Shown piece after piece: positions 41,758 through 51,620 of a stretch of DNA of 64,000 nt. The stretch is from an uncultured Lachnospiraceae bacterium (GTDB lineage: Bacteria; Bacillota; Clostridia; Lachnospirales; Lachnospiraceae): NCBI GenBank assembly GCA_944380605.1, contig CALWIA010000021.1, forward strand, positions 1 through 64,000. The letters run 5' to 3'. Under the pieces are notes generated by a model. It made no database searches. It was not told the DNA's origin and saw nothing but the letters and a program-made list of their open reading frames with translations. Positions within the stretch are counted from its first letter, which is position 1. Every line of letters starts with the position of its first letter. Made by a program: the position numbers and the translations under genes.

Positions 41758-42684
41758 ATGAAAACAAGAGTAACGGAACTGCTGGGGATTCAGTATCCCA
41801 TTATCCAGGGCGGCATGGCCTGGGTGGCAGAACATCATCTGGCTGCGGCGGTTTCCGCAGCCGGCGGCTTAGGGCTGATCGGCGGCGCCAATGCCCCCGG
41901 TGAGGTGGTCCGGGAAGAGATCCGCAAAGCCAAAGAGATCACGGACAAGCCCATAGGCGTCAATGTCATGCTGCTGAGTCCCCATGCGGATGATGTGGCC
42001 AAAGTAGTAGTGGAAGAAGGCATCAAGGTGGTGACCACCGGCGCCGGAAATCCGGAAAAGTATATGGAAATGTGGAAAGCGGCCGGCATCAAGGTGATTC
42101 CGGTGGTGGCTTCCGTGGCGCTGGCAAAGCGCATGGAGAAGTACGGCGCGGACGCGGTAGTGGCGGAAGGATGCGAATCCGGCGGCCATATCGGCGAGCA
42201 GACCACCATGACGCTGGTTCCCCAGGTGGCGGACGCGGTGTCCATTCCGGTGATTGCCGCAGGCGGCATCGCCGATGGCAGAGGCATTGCGGCGGCGTTT
42301 ATGCTGGGAGCCGAGGCGGTCCAGATCGGAACCCGCTTTGTGGTATCCAAAGAGTCCATCGTCCATGAAAACTACAAACAGCGGATCATCAAGGCAAAGG
42401 ACATCGATTCCACGGTAACCGGAAGAAGCCACGGACATCCGGTGCGCTGCCTGCGCAACCAGATGACCCGGGAGTACATAAAGCTGGAACAGGAAGGCAA
42501 GTCCTTTGAAGAGCTGGAGTACCTGACCCTGGGCACCCTGCGCAAAGCGGTGCAGGAAGGCGACGTGGTCAACGGAACCGTTATGGCGGGACAGATTGCG
42601 GGCATGATCGACAAGGAACAGACCTGCAAGGAAATGATCGAAGAGATGATGGCCCAGGCTTCCCAGCTGATGGGCTGGAAGTAA
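41758..42684 (+). CDS. fabK: enoyl-ACP reductase, FabK type (FMN)
   Basis: A 308-residue TIM-barrel flavoprotein: IQYPIIQGGMAWVAEHHLAAAVSAAGGLG at the start, ESGGHIGEQTTMTLVPQV with the catalytic-type His, and the phosphate-binding VIAAGGIADGRGIAAAFMLGAEAVQIGTRF. It does the last reduction of each elongation cycle with NAD(P)H. No FabI is in the operon; FabK enzymes are insensitive to triclosan. It starts one base after the acpP stop. Confidence 0.93.
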   Translation: MKTRVTELLGIQYPIIQGGMAWVAEHHLAAAVSAAGGLGLIGGANAPGEVVREEIRKAKEITDKPIGVNVMLLSPHADDVAKVVVEEGIKVVTTGAGNPEKYMEMWKAAGIKVIPVVASVALAKRMEKYGADAVVAEGCESGGHIGEQTTMTLVPQVADAVSIPVIAAGGIADGRGIAAAFMLGAEAVQIGTRFVVSKESIVHENYKQRIIKAKDIDSTVTGRSHGHPVRCLRNQMTREYIKLEQEGKSFEELEYLTLGTLRKAVQEGDVVNGTVMAGQIAGMIDKEQTCKEMIEEMMAQASQLMGWK

Positions 42685-42711
42685 CAGGCAGACAGTAAGA
42701 GGAGTTGTGTG

Positions 42712-43620
42712 ATGAGCAGGATCGCGTTTATTTTCCCGGGACAGGGAGCCCAGACCGCTGGAATGGGCAAAGATTTTTACGAGCAGACGGAGACAGCAAA
42801 AGGGGTGTTTGACGAAGCCACCCGGCTTCTGGGATTTTCCATGCCGGAGCTGTGCTTTGAGCCCAATGACAGGCTGGATATTACAGAATACACCCAGGCG
42901 GCTATGGTAACCACCAGCATCGCGATGATGAAGGTGTTTATGGAACGGACGGGAATCCGTCCGGATGTGGCCGCCGGCCTGAGCCTGGGAGAATACTGCG
43001 CGCTGGCGGCCGCCGGAGTTATGTCGGAGGCCGACGCCATCACGACGGTAAGACAGAGAGGAATTCTCATGCAGGAGGCGGTTCCGGCAGGAGTAGGCGC
43101 CATGGCGGCAGTGCTTGCCATGGACGCCGCCGCCATTGAGACGGTGATCGCCCCCATAGAGGGCGTGCAGATCGCCAACTACAACTGCCCCGGACAGATC
43201 GTGATTTCCGGTCTGAAAGAGGCGGTGGAAACCGCGGGAGAGAAGCTGAAAGAGGCGGGAGCCAAACGGGTGATTCCGCTGAACGTCAGCGGCCCCTTCC
43301 ATTCCCGGATGCTGACGGAAGCCGGCCGGAAGCTGGGAGAGGTGCTGGAAAAGACAGAGGTACATACGCCACGGATCCCTTATGTGGCCAATGTGACGGC
43401 GCAGTACGTGACCGACGCGGCGCAGGTGAAGCCTCTGCTGGAACAGCAGGTATATTCCTCGGTGCGGTGGCAGCAGAGTGTGGAGACCATGCTGGCGGAC
43501 GGCGTGGACACCTTTATTGAAATCGGGCCGGGAAAGACCCTCAGCGGTTTTGTGAAGAAGATCAGCAGAGATGTGAAAGTCCTTAATATAGAGAAAATGG
43601 AAGATCTGGAGAAATTCTGA
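42712..43620 (+). CDS. fabD: malonyl-CoA:ACP transacylase
   Basis: About 302 residues. The N-terminal FIFPGQGAQTAGMGK, the serine nucleophile in AGLSLGEYCAL (GLSLGE form of GHSxGE) and the histidine in VSGPFHSRML are all present. It loads malonyl onto ACP. The first motif residue after Gly is Leu where His is commonest; other Bacillota show the same. The ATG at 42712 has GAGG upstream; a GTG at 42709 is also possible. Confidence 0.94.
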   Translation: MSRIAFIFPGQGAQTAGMGKDFYEQTETAKGVFDEATRLLGFSMPELCFEPNDRLDITEYTQAAMVTTSIAMMKVFMERTGIRPDVAAGLSLGEYCALAAAGVMSEADAITTVRQRGILMQEAVPAGVGAMAAVLAMDAAAIETVIAPIEGVQIANYNCPGQIVISGLKEAVETAGEKLKEAGAKRVIPLNVSGPFHSRMLTEAGRKLGEVLEKTEVHTPRIPYVANVTAQYVTDAAQVKPLLEQQVYSSVRWQQSVETMLADGVDTFIEIGPGKTLSGFVKKISRDVKVLNIEKMEDLEKF

Positions 43621-43662
43621 GCGGAAGCCGGAATGTGAGTAGTAGGAAAGGAAAGGGAAATC

Positions 43663-44403
43663 ATGCTGGAGCAGAAAGTTGCGGTAGTGACCGGCGCCAG
43701 CCGGGGAATCGGACGTCAGATCGCGCTGACGCTGGCTTCCCGAGGCGCCCGGGTGATCGTCAATTATAACGGCTCCGCCGCCAGAGCGGAGGAAGTGGTA
43801 CAGAAGATTCAGGAGGCCGGCGGCCAGGCGGAGGCGGTGCAGTGCGACGTTTCCGACTTCCAGAAGGCCGGAGAACTGATGAACTATGTGATTCAGACCT
43901 ATGGACGGGTGGACATTCTGGTCAACAATGCGGGAATTACCCGGGATGGGCTTCTGATGAAGATGTCGGAAGAGGATTTTGACGCGGTGCTGAACACCAA
44001 TTTAAAGGGCGCGTTCAACTGCATGCAGCATGTGGCCCGGCAGATGATCCGCCAGAAAGGCGGCCGGATCATCAATATTTCCTCGGTTTCCGGCGTAATG
44101 GGAAACGCGGGACAGGCCAACTATTCCGCGTCCAAGGCCGGCGTCATCGGCCTGACCAAGGCGGCGGCCAGAGAGATGGCAAGCCGCGGCATCACAGTCA
44201 ATGCGGTGGCCCCCGGCTTTATCAATACGGAAATGACGGAAGTGCTTTCCGACTCGGTAAAAGAAGCGGCGGTGGCCCAAATTCCCATGAAGACCTTTGG
44301 AGAGACGACGGATATCGCGGAAGCGGTGGCGTTTCTGGCGTCTGACGAGGCCAGATACATTACCGGCCAGGTGCTGTGCGTAGATGGCGGCATGGCCATG
44401 TAG
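43663..44403 (+). CDS. fabG: 3-oxoacyl-ACP reductase
   Basis: A 246-residue classical short-chain dehydrogenase: the NADP-binding TGASRGIG, then NNAG, the catalytic Ser in ISSVSG and YSASK (Tyr-x-x-x-Lys), ending APGFINTEM. It reduces beta-ketoacyl-ACP. An AAAGGAAAG site precedes the ATG. A perfect 20-base palindrome lies in the gap before fabF. Confidence 0.95.
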   Translation: MLEQKVAVVTGASRGIGRQIALTLASRGARVIVNYNGSAARAEEVVQKIQEAGGQAEAVQCDVSDFQKAGELMNYVIQTYGRVDILVNNAGITRDGLLMKMSEEDFDAVLNTNLKGAFNCMQHVARQMIRQKGGRIINISSVSGVMGNAGQANYSASKAGVIGLTKAAAREMASRGITVNAVAPGFINTEMTEVLSDSVKEAAVAQIPMKTFGETTDIAEAVAFLASDEARYITGQVLCVDGGMAM

Positions 44404-44429
44404 CCGGAAGAAGTTTGTGACAGGCAGGA

Positions 44430-44449
44430 CAGCCGCCGGCCGGCGGCTG
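44430..44449. repeat. perfect 20-base palindrome between fabG and fabF
   Basis: CAGCCGCCGG followed at once by its reverse complement CCGGCGGCTG. In RNA it would form a GC-only hairpin. No T run follows. Confidence 0.85.
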
Positions 44450-44486
44450 CCGCAGTTTAAGTGTGCAGGAGAAAGCGGGTAAAAGG

Positions 44487-45725
44487 ATGAGTAGAAGAGT
44501 GGTGGTAACCGGAATGGGAGCGATTACTCCCGTTGGAAACAGTACGGAAGCCTTCTGGAACAGCCTGAAGGAGAAAAAGGTGGGCATCGCGCCTATTTCC
44601 GTTTTTGACACGACAGAGTACAAGGCAAAAGTAGCCGCGGAGGTCAAGGACTTTGACCCCAAGGCGTATATGGATCCCAAGGCGGCCAAGCGGATGGAGC
44701 GCTTTTCCCAGTTTGCCGTAGCCGCTTCCAAGGAAGCGCTGGAGGACGCGGGGATTTCCATGGAGCAGGAAGATCCCTACCGGATCGGCGTGTCCGTAGG
44801 CTCCGGCATCGGAAGCCTTCAGGCAGTGGAGCGGGAATGCAGAAAACTGTTTGAAAAAGGGCCGTCCCGGGTGAATCCGCTGCTGGTGCCCATGATGATC
44901 AGCAACATGGCCGCCGGCAACGTGGCGATTCAGTTCGGCCTGAAAGGCAAGTGCATCAACGTGGTGACGGCCTGCGCCACCGGAACCCACTGCATCGGCG
45001 AAGCCTTCCGTTCCATTCAGTATGGCGAAGCGGATGTGATGGTGGCCGGCGGAACGGAAGCCAGCATTACGCCCATCGGCGTGGCCGGCTTTACGGCGCT
45101 GACGGCGCTGAGCACGTCGGAAGATCCCATGCGGGCGTCCATTCCCTTTGATAAGGAGAGAGACGGCTTTGTCATGGGCGAAGGCTCCGGCATCGTAGTG
45201 CTGGAAGAACTGGAGCACGCCAAGGCCAGAGGCGCGCACATCTACGCGGAGCTGATCGGATACGGCGCCACCTGCGACGCTTACCACATCACTTCTCCCG
45301 CGGAGGACGGCAGCGGCGCGGCCAAGGCTATGGAAATGGCCATCGCCGACGGCGGCATCGCTCCGGAAGAAGTGGATTATGTCAATGCCCACGGCACCAG
45401 CACCCATCACAACGACCTGTTTGAGACCAAGGCCATCAAGCTGGCACTGGGAGATCACGCCTATCATGTGCATATCAATTCCACCAAATCCATGATCGGA
45501 CATCTGCTGGGCGCTGCCGGCGGCGTAGAGTTTATCGCCTGCGTCAAGTCCATTGAAGAGGGCTTTGTACACGCTACGGCGGGACTGGAAATTGACGATG
45601 AGGAATGCGATCTGGACTATACCAAGGGAGAAGGCGTGGCCGCGGACATCCGCTGCGCCATCAGCAATTCTCTGGGATTCGGCGGACACAACGCCAGCCT
45701 GCTGGTGAAGCGGTACGAAGATTAG
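44487..45725 (+). CDS. fabF: beta-ketoacyl-ACP synthase II
   Basis: 412 residues, the usual FabF length when ATG 44487 is used (MSRRVVVTGMGAITPVG); an upstream GTG at 44463 has no ribosome site. The catalytic Cys is in VTACATGTHCIG, and the two histidines are in NAHGTSTHHND and KSMIGHLLGAAG. It is the main chain-elongating enzyme. It ends 12 bases before accB. Confidence 0.95.
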   Translation: MSRRVVVTGMGAITPVGNSTEAFWNSLKEKKVGIAPISVFDTTEYKAKVAAEVKDFDPKAYMDPKAAKRMERFSQFAVAASKEALEDAGISMEQEDPYRIGVSVGSGIGSLQAVERECRKLFEKGPSRVNPLLVPMMISNMAAGNVAIQFGLKGKCINVVTACATGTHCIGEAFRSIQYGEADVMVAGGTEASITPIGVAGFTALTALSTSEDPMRASIPFDKERDGFVMGEGSGIVVLEELEHAKARGAHIYAELIGYGATCDAYHITSPAEDGSGAAKAMEMAIADGGIAPEEVDYVNAHGTSTHHNDLFETKAIKLALGDHAYHVHINSTKSMIGHLLGAAGGVEFIACVKSIEEGFVHATAGLEIDDEECDLDYTKGEGVAADIRCAISNSLGFGGHNASLLVKRYED

Positions 45726-45737
45726 GAGGTAGTTTCT

Positions 45738-46211
45738 ATGGAAATTCAGGATATTCTTTCTCTGGTAAAAGCGGTGGCGGACCATTCTCTGACCGAACTG
45801 AAGCTGGATGACGGAAATATAAAGCTGACGCTGAAGCGGGAAGAAAAACCGGCGGTGGTAGTTTCCACGGCCAGCCAGCCGGCGGCGCCTGTCATTCTGC
45901 CGGCGGCGGTTCCCGCGGTTTCCGCGGCGGCAGCTCCGGAAGCACCCGCCCAGGAGGCGCATCCGTCCATCGATTCGGACAAGGTAGTGACTTCCCCGCT
46001 GGTAGGTACCTTCTACAGCGCTCCGTCTCCCGACGCCGACGAGTTCGTCAAGGTGGGAGATACGGTGAAAAAAGGCCAGGTGCTGGGCATTATCGAGGCC
46101 ATGAAGCTGATGAATGAAATTGAAAGCGAATACGACGGAATCGTGGAAGCGATTCTGGTGAACAACGAAGACGTGGTGGAATTTGGCCAGCCGCTGTTCC
46201 GCATCCGCTGA
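45738..46211 (+). CDS. accB: biotin carboxyl carrier protein of acetyl-CoA carboxylase
   Basis: The protein has 157 residues. A short N-terminal helix region is followed by an Ala/Pro-rich linker (about 50-78) and the biotinyl domain (about 82-157), with the biotin lysine in [11 protein letters not shown]. It carries CO2 from AccC to the carboxyltransferase. AGGAGG stands before the ATG. Confidence 0.95.
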   Translation: MEIQDILSLVKAVADHSLTELKLDDGNIKLTLKREEKPAVVVSTASQPAAPVILPAAVPAVSAAAAPEAPAQEAHPSIDSDKVVTSPLVGTFYSAPSPDADEFVKVGDTVKKGQVLGIIEAMKLMNEIESEYDGIVEAILVNNEDVVEFGQPLFRIR

Positions 46212-46233
46212 GCACAGGGAAAGGAGCATGGAT

Positions 46234-46656
46234 ATGCTGGGTATTAAAGAAATTCAGGAGATCATCCCCCATCGCCATCCGTTTCTGCTGATCGACTGCA
46301 TCGAGGAGCTGGAACCGGGCGTGCGGGCCGTGGGATACAAGAGCATTACCTACAACGAGCCGCAGTTCAACGGCCATTTTCCCCAGGAGCCGGTGATGCC
46401 GGGAGTGCTGATGATCGAGGCGCTGGCCCAGACGGGAGCGGTGGCGATTCTGAGCATGGAAGAAAACAAGGGAAAGACCGCCTATTTCGGCGGCATTGAC
46501 AAGGCCAAGTTCAAACGGAAAGTGGTGCCCGGAGACCGGCTCCGCCTGGAGTGCGAGATCATCAAGCGCAAGGGACCGGTAGGCGTAGGCAAAGCCGTGG
46601 CCACGGTAGACGGAAAAGTGGCGGTTTCCGCGGAACTGACGTTTATGATCGGATAG
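46234..46656 (+). CDS. fabZ: 3-hydroxyacyl-ACP dehydratase
   Basis: A 140-residue hot-dog-fold enzyme. The catalytic His is in [11 protein letters not shown] and the Glu in [16 protein letters not shown]. The start at 46234 matches the common [14 protein letters not shown] opening and sits seven bases after AAGGAG; the ATG at 46228 is too close to that site. It dehydrates 3-hydroxyacyl-ACP. Confidence 0.94.
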   Translation: MLGIKEIQEIIPHRHPFLLIDCIEELEPGVRAVGYKSITYNEPQFNGHFPQEPVMPGVLMIEALAQTGAVAILSMEENKGKTAYFGGIDKAKFKRKVVPGDRLRLECEIIKRKGPVGVGKAVATVDGKVAVSAELTFMIG

Positions 46657-46667
46657 GGGATAGTGGA

Positions 46668-48023
46668 ATGTTTAGCAAGATACTGATTGCCAATCGGGGC
46701 GAGATCGCGGTGCGGATCATCCGCGCCTGCAGGGAAATGGGAATCAAGTCGGTGGCCGTATATTCCGAAGCGGACCGCGACTGCCTGCATACCCTTCTGG
46801 CGGACGAGGCCATCTGCATCGGGCCGGCGCCTTCCGGAAAGAGCTACCTGAACATGGAGCAGATTCTGGCGGCGACGGTGGCCATGAAGGCGGAGGCGAT
46901 TCATCCCGGCTTTGGATTTCTTTCGGAAAACGCCAGATTCGCGGAACTCTGCGCAAAGTGCAATATCACATTTATCGGTCCGTCGGCGGATATTATCCAC
47001 AAAATGGGCAACAAGTCCGAGGCCAGAAAGACCATGATGGAAGCCGGCGTACCGGTGGTGCCCGGCGGCAAAGAGCCGGTGTACACGGCGGAAGAGGGAA
47101 AGAAGCTGGCGGATGAAATCGGATATCCGGTTATGATCAAGGCTTCTTCCGGCGGCGGCGGAAAGGGCATGCGCATTTCTTACGGCCCGGAGGATTTTGA
47201 AGCCAATTTCCAGAACGCGCAGATGGAGTCTATCAAGGGATTTTCCGACGACACCATGTATATCGAAAAGTACATCGAGAAGCCCAGACACATCGAGTTC
47301 CAGATCATGGCGGACAAATACGGCCATGTGGTGCACCTGGGGGAGCGGGACTGCTCCATTCAGCGGCGTCATCAGAAAGTGCTGGAAGAGTCTCCTTCCG
47401 CGGCGATTTCCCCGGAACTGCGGGCGCGGATGGGCGAGACAGCGGTGCGGGCCGCGAAGGCGGTGGGCTACGAAAATGCCGGCACCATCGAGTTTTTGCT
47501 GGACAAGCATAAAAATTTCTACTTTATGGAGATGAATACCCGGATCCAGGTGGAGCATCCGGTGACGGAAATGGTGACCGGCCTGGACCTGATCAAGGAG
47601 CAGATCCGCGTGGCGGCGGGAGAGCCGTTAAGCATTTCCCAGGATGACGTGCACATTACGGGACACGCCATCGAGTGCCGGATCAACGCGGAAAATCCGG
47701 CGAAAAACTTTATGCCCTGCCCGGGACGGATCACCAACGTCCACGTGCCGGGAGGCAATGGGGTGCGCATTGACAGCCATATTTACAACGATTACCGGGT
47801 TCCCGCCAACTACGATTCCATGCTGCTGAAGCTGATCGTCCACGGCAGTGACCGGCAGTCGGCCATTGCCAAGATGCGCAGCGCCCTGGGGGAACTGGTC
47901 ATCGAGGGAATCGAGACCAACCTGGATTTCCAGTATGAGATCATCAACAACGAAGCGTATCAGAAAGGCGAAACAGACACGCATTTTATTCCCACGTATT
48001 TTCCGGAGTACTGTAAGGAATAA
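46668..48023 (+). CDS. accC: biotin carboxylase subunit of acetyl-CoA carboxylase
   Basis: The protein has 451 residues, an ATP-grasp enzyme. Motifs: ILIANRGEIAVRIIRACREMG at the start, the flexible glycine loop KASSGGGGKGMR, the biotin/bicarbonate site ERDCSIQRRHQKVLEESPS and MNTRIQVEHPVTEMVTG. It carboxylates biotin on AccB. The gene is 11 bases after fabZ. Confidence 0.95.
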   Translation: MFSKILIANRGEIAVRIIRACREMGIKSVAVYSEADRDCLHTLLADEAICIGPAPSGKSYLNMEQILAATVAMKAEAIHPGFGFLSENARFAELCAKCNITFIGPSADIIHKMGNKSEARKTMMEAGVPVVPGGKEPVYTAEEGKKLADEIGYPVMIKASSGGGGKGMRISYGPEDFEANFQNAQMESIKGFSDDTMYIEKYIEKPRHIEFQIMADKYGHVVHLGERDCSIQRRHQKVLEESPSAAISPELRARMGETAVRAAKAVGYENAGTIEFLLDKHKNFYFMEMNTRIQVEHPVTEMVTGLDLIKEQIRVAAGEPLSISQDDVHITGHAIECRINAENPAKNFMPCPGRITNVHVPGGNGVRIDSHIYNDYRVPANYDSMLLKLIVHGSDRQSAIAKMRSALGELVIEGIETNLDFQYEIINNEAYQKGETDTHFIPTYFPEYCKE

Positions 48024-48047
48024 CCGCCCTGAAAAGAGGAGTCAGCC

Positions 48048-49793
48048 ATGTTAAGAGATATGTTTAAAAAGACGTATACGCTTATCGACACCAAGTACAA
48101 GAGCCAGCTGCGGCAGGAACCCAATATTCCGGAAGGCCTCTGGCGCAAGTGCAAAAAGTGCGGACAGCCGGTGTACGCGGAAGACGTAAAGGAAAATTAC
48201 TATATCTGTCCCAAGTGCAAAGCGTATTTCCGGGTGCACGCCTACCGCCGGATCGAGATGCTGGCGGACAAGGGGTCGTTCCAGGAGTGGAACAAGGAAA
48301 TGCCTTTCTCCAATCCGCTGGATTTTCCCGGCTATGAGGAAAAGGTGCAGGCGGCCAGGGAAAAGACCCGGCTGAACGAGGCCATTGTCACCGGTTTCTG
48401 CCGGATTGACGGAGAGCCGGCGGCCGTCGGCGTCTGCGACGCACGGTTTCTGATGAGCAGCATGGGCCATGTGGTGGGCGAGAAAATCACGGCTATGGTA
48501 GAGCGGGCGACGCGGGAAAAACTGCCGGTGATTATTTTTGCCTGTTCCGGCGGAGCCAGAATGCAGGAGGGATGCGTGTCCCTGATGCAGATGGCCAAGA
48601 CCAGCGCCGCGCTGAAGCGTCATCATGAGGCGGGACAGCTGTTTATCAGTGTGCTGACCGATCCCACGACGGGAGGCGTGACCGCAAGCTTTGCCATGCT
48701 GGGAGACATCATTCTGGCGGAACCGGGAGCGCTGATCGGCTTTGCCGGTCCCCGGGTGATTCAGCAGACCATTGGACAGAAGCTGCCGGAAGGCTTCCAG
48801 CGGTCGGAATTTCTGCTGGAACATGGATTTATTGACAAAATCGTAAAGCGGGAAGAGATGAAGCCGGTGCTGCACCAGATTCTGGCCATGCACAGAGGCA
48901 CCTGGAAGGGCGCCGCGGCGGAAGGCGCAGAGGAAACGAAGGAGACGGCGCCGGAAGAGGCGGCAGTTTCCGGATCTTCCCGGAAGGACGGCAAAAAGAA
49001 GACAGAAGGCGCCAGAACGGCCTGGGACCATGTGCTGCTGTCGCGGCAGGCGGACCGGGCGACGGCGCTGGACTATATTCAGTCGGTGTTCGACGACTTT
49101 ATGGAATTTCACGGAGACCGCTACTTCGGAGACGACGGCGCCATTGTCGGCGGCATTGCTTCCTTCATGGGCCGGACGGTGACGGTGATCGGCCAGCAGA
49201 AGGGAAAGACCACCAAGGAAAACATTCTGCGCAACTTCGGCATGCCTTCGCCGGAAGGCTACCGCAAGGCCCTGCGGCTGATGAAGCAGGCGGAGACCTT
49301 CGGACGTCCGGTGATCTGCTTTGTGGATACGCCCGGCGCGTTCTGCGGCATTGAGGCGGAAGAACGGGGCCAGGGCGAGGCCATTGCCAGAAACCTGTTT
49401 GAAATGTCGGATCTGAAGGTTCCGGTGCTTTCCATCGTAATCGGAGAAGGCGGCAGCGGCGGCGCGCTGGCCATGGCAGTGGCCAACGAGGTCTGGATGA
49501 TGGAAAACGCCGTCTACTCGGTGCTGTCTCCGGAAGGATTTGCTTCCATTCTCTGGAAAGACAGCAAAAAGGCGGATCAGGCGGCGGAAGTTATGAAGAT
49601 TACCGCGGCGGATCTGCGGCAGCTGGGCATCGTGGACCAGGTGGTTCCGGAACCGGAGCCTGCCTGCAAGGAAGAGATGGGGCGGCTGGCGGCGGACCTG
49701 AGAGAACGGATCCGCGGATTTATGGATGTTTACACAGCGATGACGCCGGAGGAACTGACGCGGCAGCGGTATGACCGGTTCCGCCGGATATAG
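48048..49793 (+). CDS. accDA: fused acetyl-CoA carboxylase carboxyltransferase, beta then alpha
   Basis: A 581-residue single-chain form of the transferase that is usually two proteins. The N-terminal half is AccD-like with its zinc ribbon (Cys 35, 38, 54, 57) and [11 protein letters not shown], then [16 protein letters not shown] charged linker (about 285-325) leads into an AccA-like half: [22 protein letters not shown], then [26 protein letters not shown] and [14 protein letters not shown]. Fusion keeps the two in equal amounts. No stop or frameshift separates the halves. Confidence 0.94.
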   Translation: MLRDMFKKTYTLIDTKYKSQLRQEPNIPEGLWRKCKKCGQPVYAEDVKENYYICPKCKAYFRVHAYRRIEMLADKGSFQEWNKEMPFSNPLDFPGYEEKVQAAREKTRLNEAIVTGFCRIDGEPAAVGVCDARFLMSSMGHVVGEKITAMVERATREKLPVIIFACSGGARMQEGCVSLMQMAKTSAALKRHHEAGQLFISVLTDPTTGGVTASFAMLGDIILAEPGALIGFAGPRVIQQTIGQKLPEGFQRSEFLLEHGFIDKIVKREEMKPVLHQILAMHRGTWKGAAAEGAEETKETAPEEAAVSGSSRKDGKKKTEGARTAWDHVLLSRQADRATALDYIQSVFDDFMEFHGDRYFGDDGAIVGGIASFMGRTVTVIGQQKGKTTKENILRNFGMPSPEGYRKALRLMKQAETFGRPVICFVDTPGAFCGIEAEERGQGEAIARNLFEMSDLKVPVLSIVIGEGGSGGALAMAVANEVWMMENAVYSVLSPEGFASILWKDSKKADQAAEVMKITAADLRQLGIVDQVVPEPEPACKEEMGRLAADLRERIRGFMDVYTAMTPEELTRQRYDRFRRI

Positions 49794-49812
49794 AGGAGAA
49801 GGGGGCAAGCAG

Positions 49813-50928
49813 ATGAGCGCGCCGAAACCATTGAAAATCGGAGATATAACCGTACAGAAGCCTGTGATTCAGGGGGGCATGGGCGTGGGCATCAGCCTGT
49901 CCTCGCTGGCCGGAGCCGTGGCGAAGGCGGGAGGAGTCGGGATCATTTCCACGGCCCAGATCGGTTTTCGGGAGCCGGATTTTAAAGAGGATCCGCTGAA
50001 GGCCAACCTCCGCGCCATAAAAAAAGAACTGGACAAGGCGAGAGCCGCGGCGCCGGATGGCGTCATCGGCTTCAACATCATGGTGGCTACCCGGCAGTAT
50101 CCGCTGTATGTGAAGGCGGCGGTGCAGGCGGGGGCGGATCTGATCATTTCCGGCGCGGGCCTGCCGGTTTCTCTGCCGGAATATGTGCCGGCGGGAGCGG
50201 ACGGGCAGCGGCGTACCAAAATCGCGCCCATCGTTTCTTCTGCCAAATCCGCTTCGGTGATCTGCAAAATGTGGGACCGGAAATACCAGACGGTGCCGGA
50301 CCTGGTGGTGATTGAGGGACCGCTGGCCGGCGGGCATTTGGGCTTTTCCACGGAACAGCTGTCGGAGCTGGGCGCGGATACGCCGGACCGGGACAAGACC
50401 TACCGCCAGGATCTGTACGATGAAGAGATCCGGAAAATCCTGCAGCTGATCCGCCAGTATGAAGAGAAGTATCAGCGGAAGATTCCGGTGGTTTCCGCAG
50501 GGGGCATTTACACTCACGAAGATGTGATGCACCAGCTGGAACTGGGCGTGGATGGCGTACAGGTGGCTACCCGGTTTGTGACCACTCGGGAATGCGACGC
50601 GCCGGACGCCTACAAACAGGCGTATATCCGGGCGAAAAAGGAAGATATCGTCATTACCAAGAGTCCGGTGGGCATGCCGGGGCGTGCCATTGTCAACCCG
50701 TTCCTGGAACAGGTGAAAAAGCAGCGGCAGGCGCCGGAACACTGCTACCAGTGTCTGGAGCACTGCGACCGGGCTTCGATTCCCTACTGTATCACCAGGG
50801 CGCTGGTCAACGCCGCAGAGGGGGATGTGGATCACGCCCTGCTGTTCTGCGGCAGCAACGCGTACCGGGCGGAACGGATCGAAACCGTGCAGGAGGTTAT
50901 GGACGCGCTGATGGGCGCGGAAGGATAA
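49813..50928 (+). CDS. nitronate monooxygenase family flavoprotein (second FabK-like protein)
   Basis: The protein has 371 residues. It is a TIM barrel of the 2-nitropropane dioxygenase/FabK superfamily: PVIQGGMGVGISLSSLAGAVAKAGGVGIIS, then EGPLAGGHLG (His of the active site) and VVSAGGIYTHEDVMHQL. The C-terminus has a cysteine-rich addition (CYQCLEHCDRASIPYC) that the FabK at 41758 lacks and that could bind a metal. Its place as last gene of the fab operon suggests a role with lipids or flavin reduction, but no reaction can be assigned. Start is ATG 49813. Confidence 0.85.
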   Translation: MSAPKPLKIGDITVQKPVIQGGMGVGISLSSLAGAVAKAGGVGIISTAQIGFREPDFKEDPLKANLRAIKKELDKARAAAPDGVIGFNIMVATRQYPLYVKAAVQAGADLIISGAGLPVSLPEYVPAGADGQRRTKIAPIVSSAKSASVICKMWDRKYQTVPDLVVIEGPLAGGHLGFSTEQLSELGADTPDRDKTYRQDLYDEEIRKILQLIRQYEEKYQRKIPVVSAGGIYTHEDVMHQLELGVDGVQVATRFVTTRECDAPDAYKQAYIRAKKEDIVITKSPVGMPGRAIVNPFLEQVKKQRQAPEHCYQCLEHCDRASIPYCITRALVNAAEGDVDHALLFCGSNAYRAERIETVQEVMDALMGAEG

Positions 50929-50949
50929 GAATAAGAGGACTCGAAAAGA

Positions 50950-50999
50950 GTGCCGCGAAATCATCGAAATAGGTGATGGAGCGGCACGTTTGTTTGTTT
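50950..50999 (+). terminator. terminator of the fatty-acid operon
   Basis: GTGCCGC pairs with GCGGCAC, with inner pairing ATCATC/GTGAT, followed by T-rich sequence. It may also serve spmA, which converges from the other strand. Confidence 0.8.
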
Positions 51000-51005
51000 A
51001 AAGGC

Positions 51006-51620
51006 CTATTCCCTGCGAAATTCCATAAGCCGGCAGAAGACCACGGCCGCCGCCGTGCTGACCGCGGTGGCCAGCAGCGCGGGGCCGGTGATTGCCGCGG
51101 GGTTGGCGCTGCCGTATTGGCTGCGGTAAGCAATCATATTGATGGGAATCAGCTGCAGGGAAGATATGTTGATGATGAGGAAGGTGCACATTTCCCGGCT
51201 GGCGGTATCCGGCGCCGCGGCGGGGCCGGGAAAGATGCCGGCCCGCCGTTCTTCTTCCAGCTGCTTTAATTCTTTCATGGCCTGAAGGCCGGCGGGGGTA
51301 GCGGCCCAGCCCAGCCCCAGCAGGTTGGCGATCATGTTGACGGCCATGGCCTTTCCCGCAGGATGGTTGGCCGGAAGCCGGGGAAACAGAAAGCGCAGAA
51401 TGGGGTTCATGCGGTCCGCCAGCTGGTCCAGCAGGCCGGACTGCCGGCCGATTTCCAGAATGCCGCTCCAGAGGGACAGGACGCCGGTCATGGTGATGCA
51501 CAAAGAGACAGCTTCGCCGGCGGCGTCCAGCGCGCCCTGGGTGACCTGAGCCATGGTTCCGTGGAAGGCGGCCCACAGAATGCCGGCCAGAAGCATAAAC
51601 GCCCATAAATAGTTAAGCAC
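51006..51620 (-). CDS. spmA: spore maturation protein A-like (nucleoside-recognition/Gate domain)
   Basis: About 204 residues with five or six membrane segments. The pattern fits SpmA: CITMTGVLSLWSGILEIGRQSGL, NHPAGKAMAVNMIANLLGLGWAATPAGLQAMKELK and MCTFLIINISSLQLIPINMIAYR. In Bacillus, SpmA and SpmB act together in spore-core dehydration. The start is GTG 51620, with AAGAAGG about nine bases upstream; longer frames run into AT-rich spacer. spmB normally follows spmA directly, but here the gene ends at the fatty-acid operon terminator, so SpmB is elsewhere or missing. Confidence 0.85.
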   Translation of the reverse strand: MLNYLWAFMLLAGILWAAFHGTMAQVTQGALDAAGEAVSLCITMTGVLSLWSGILEIGRQSGLLDQLADRMNPILRFLFPRLPANHPAGKAMAVNMIANLLGLGWAATPAGLQAMKELKQLEEERRAGIFPGPAAAPDTASREMCTFLIINISSLQLIPINMIAYRSQYGSANPAAITGPALLATAVSTAAAVVFCRLMEFRRE

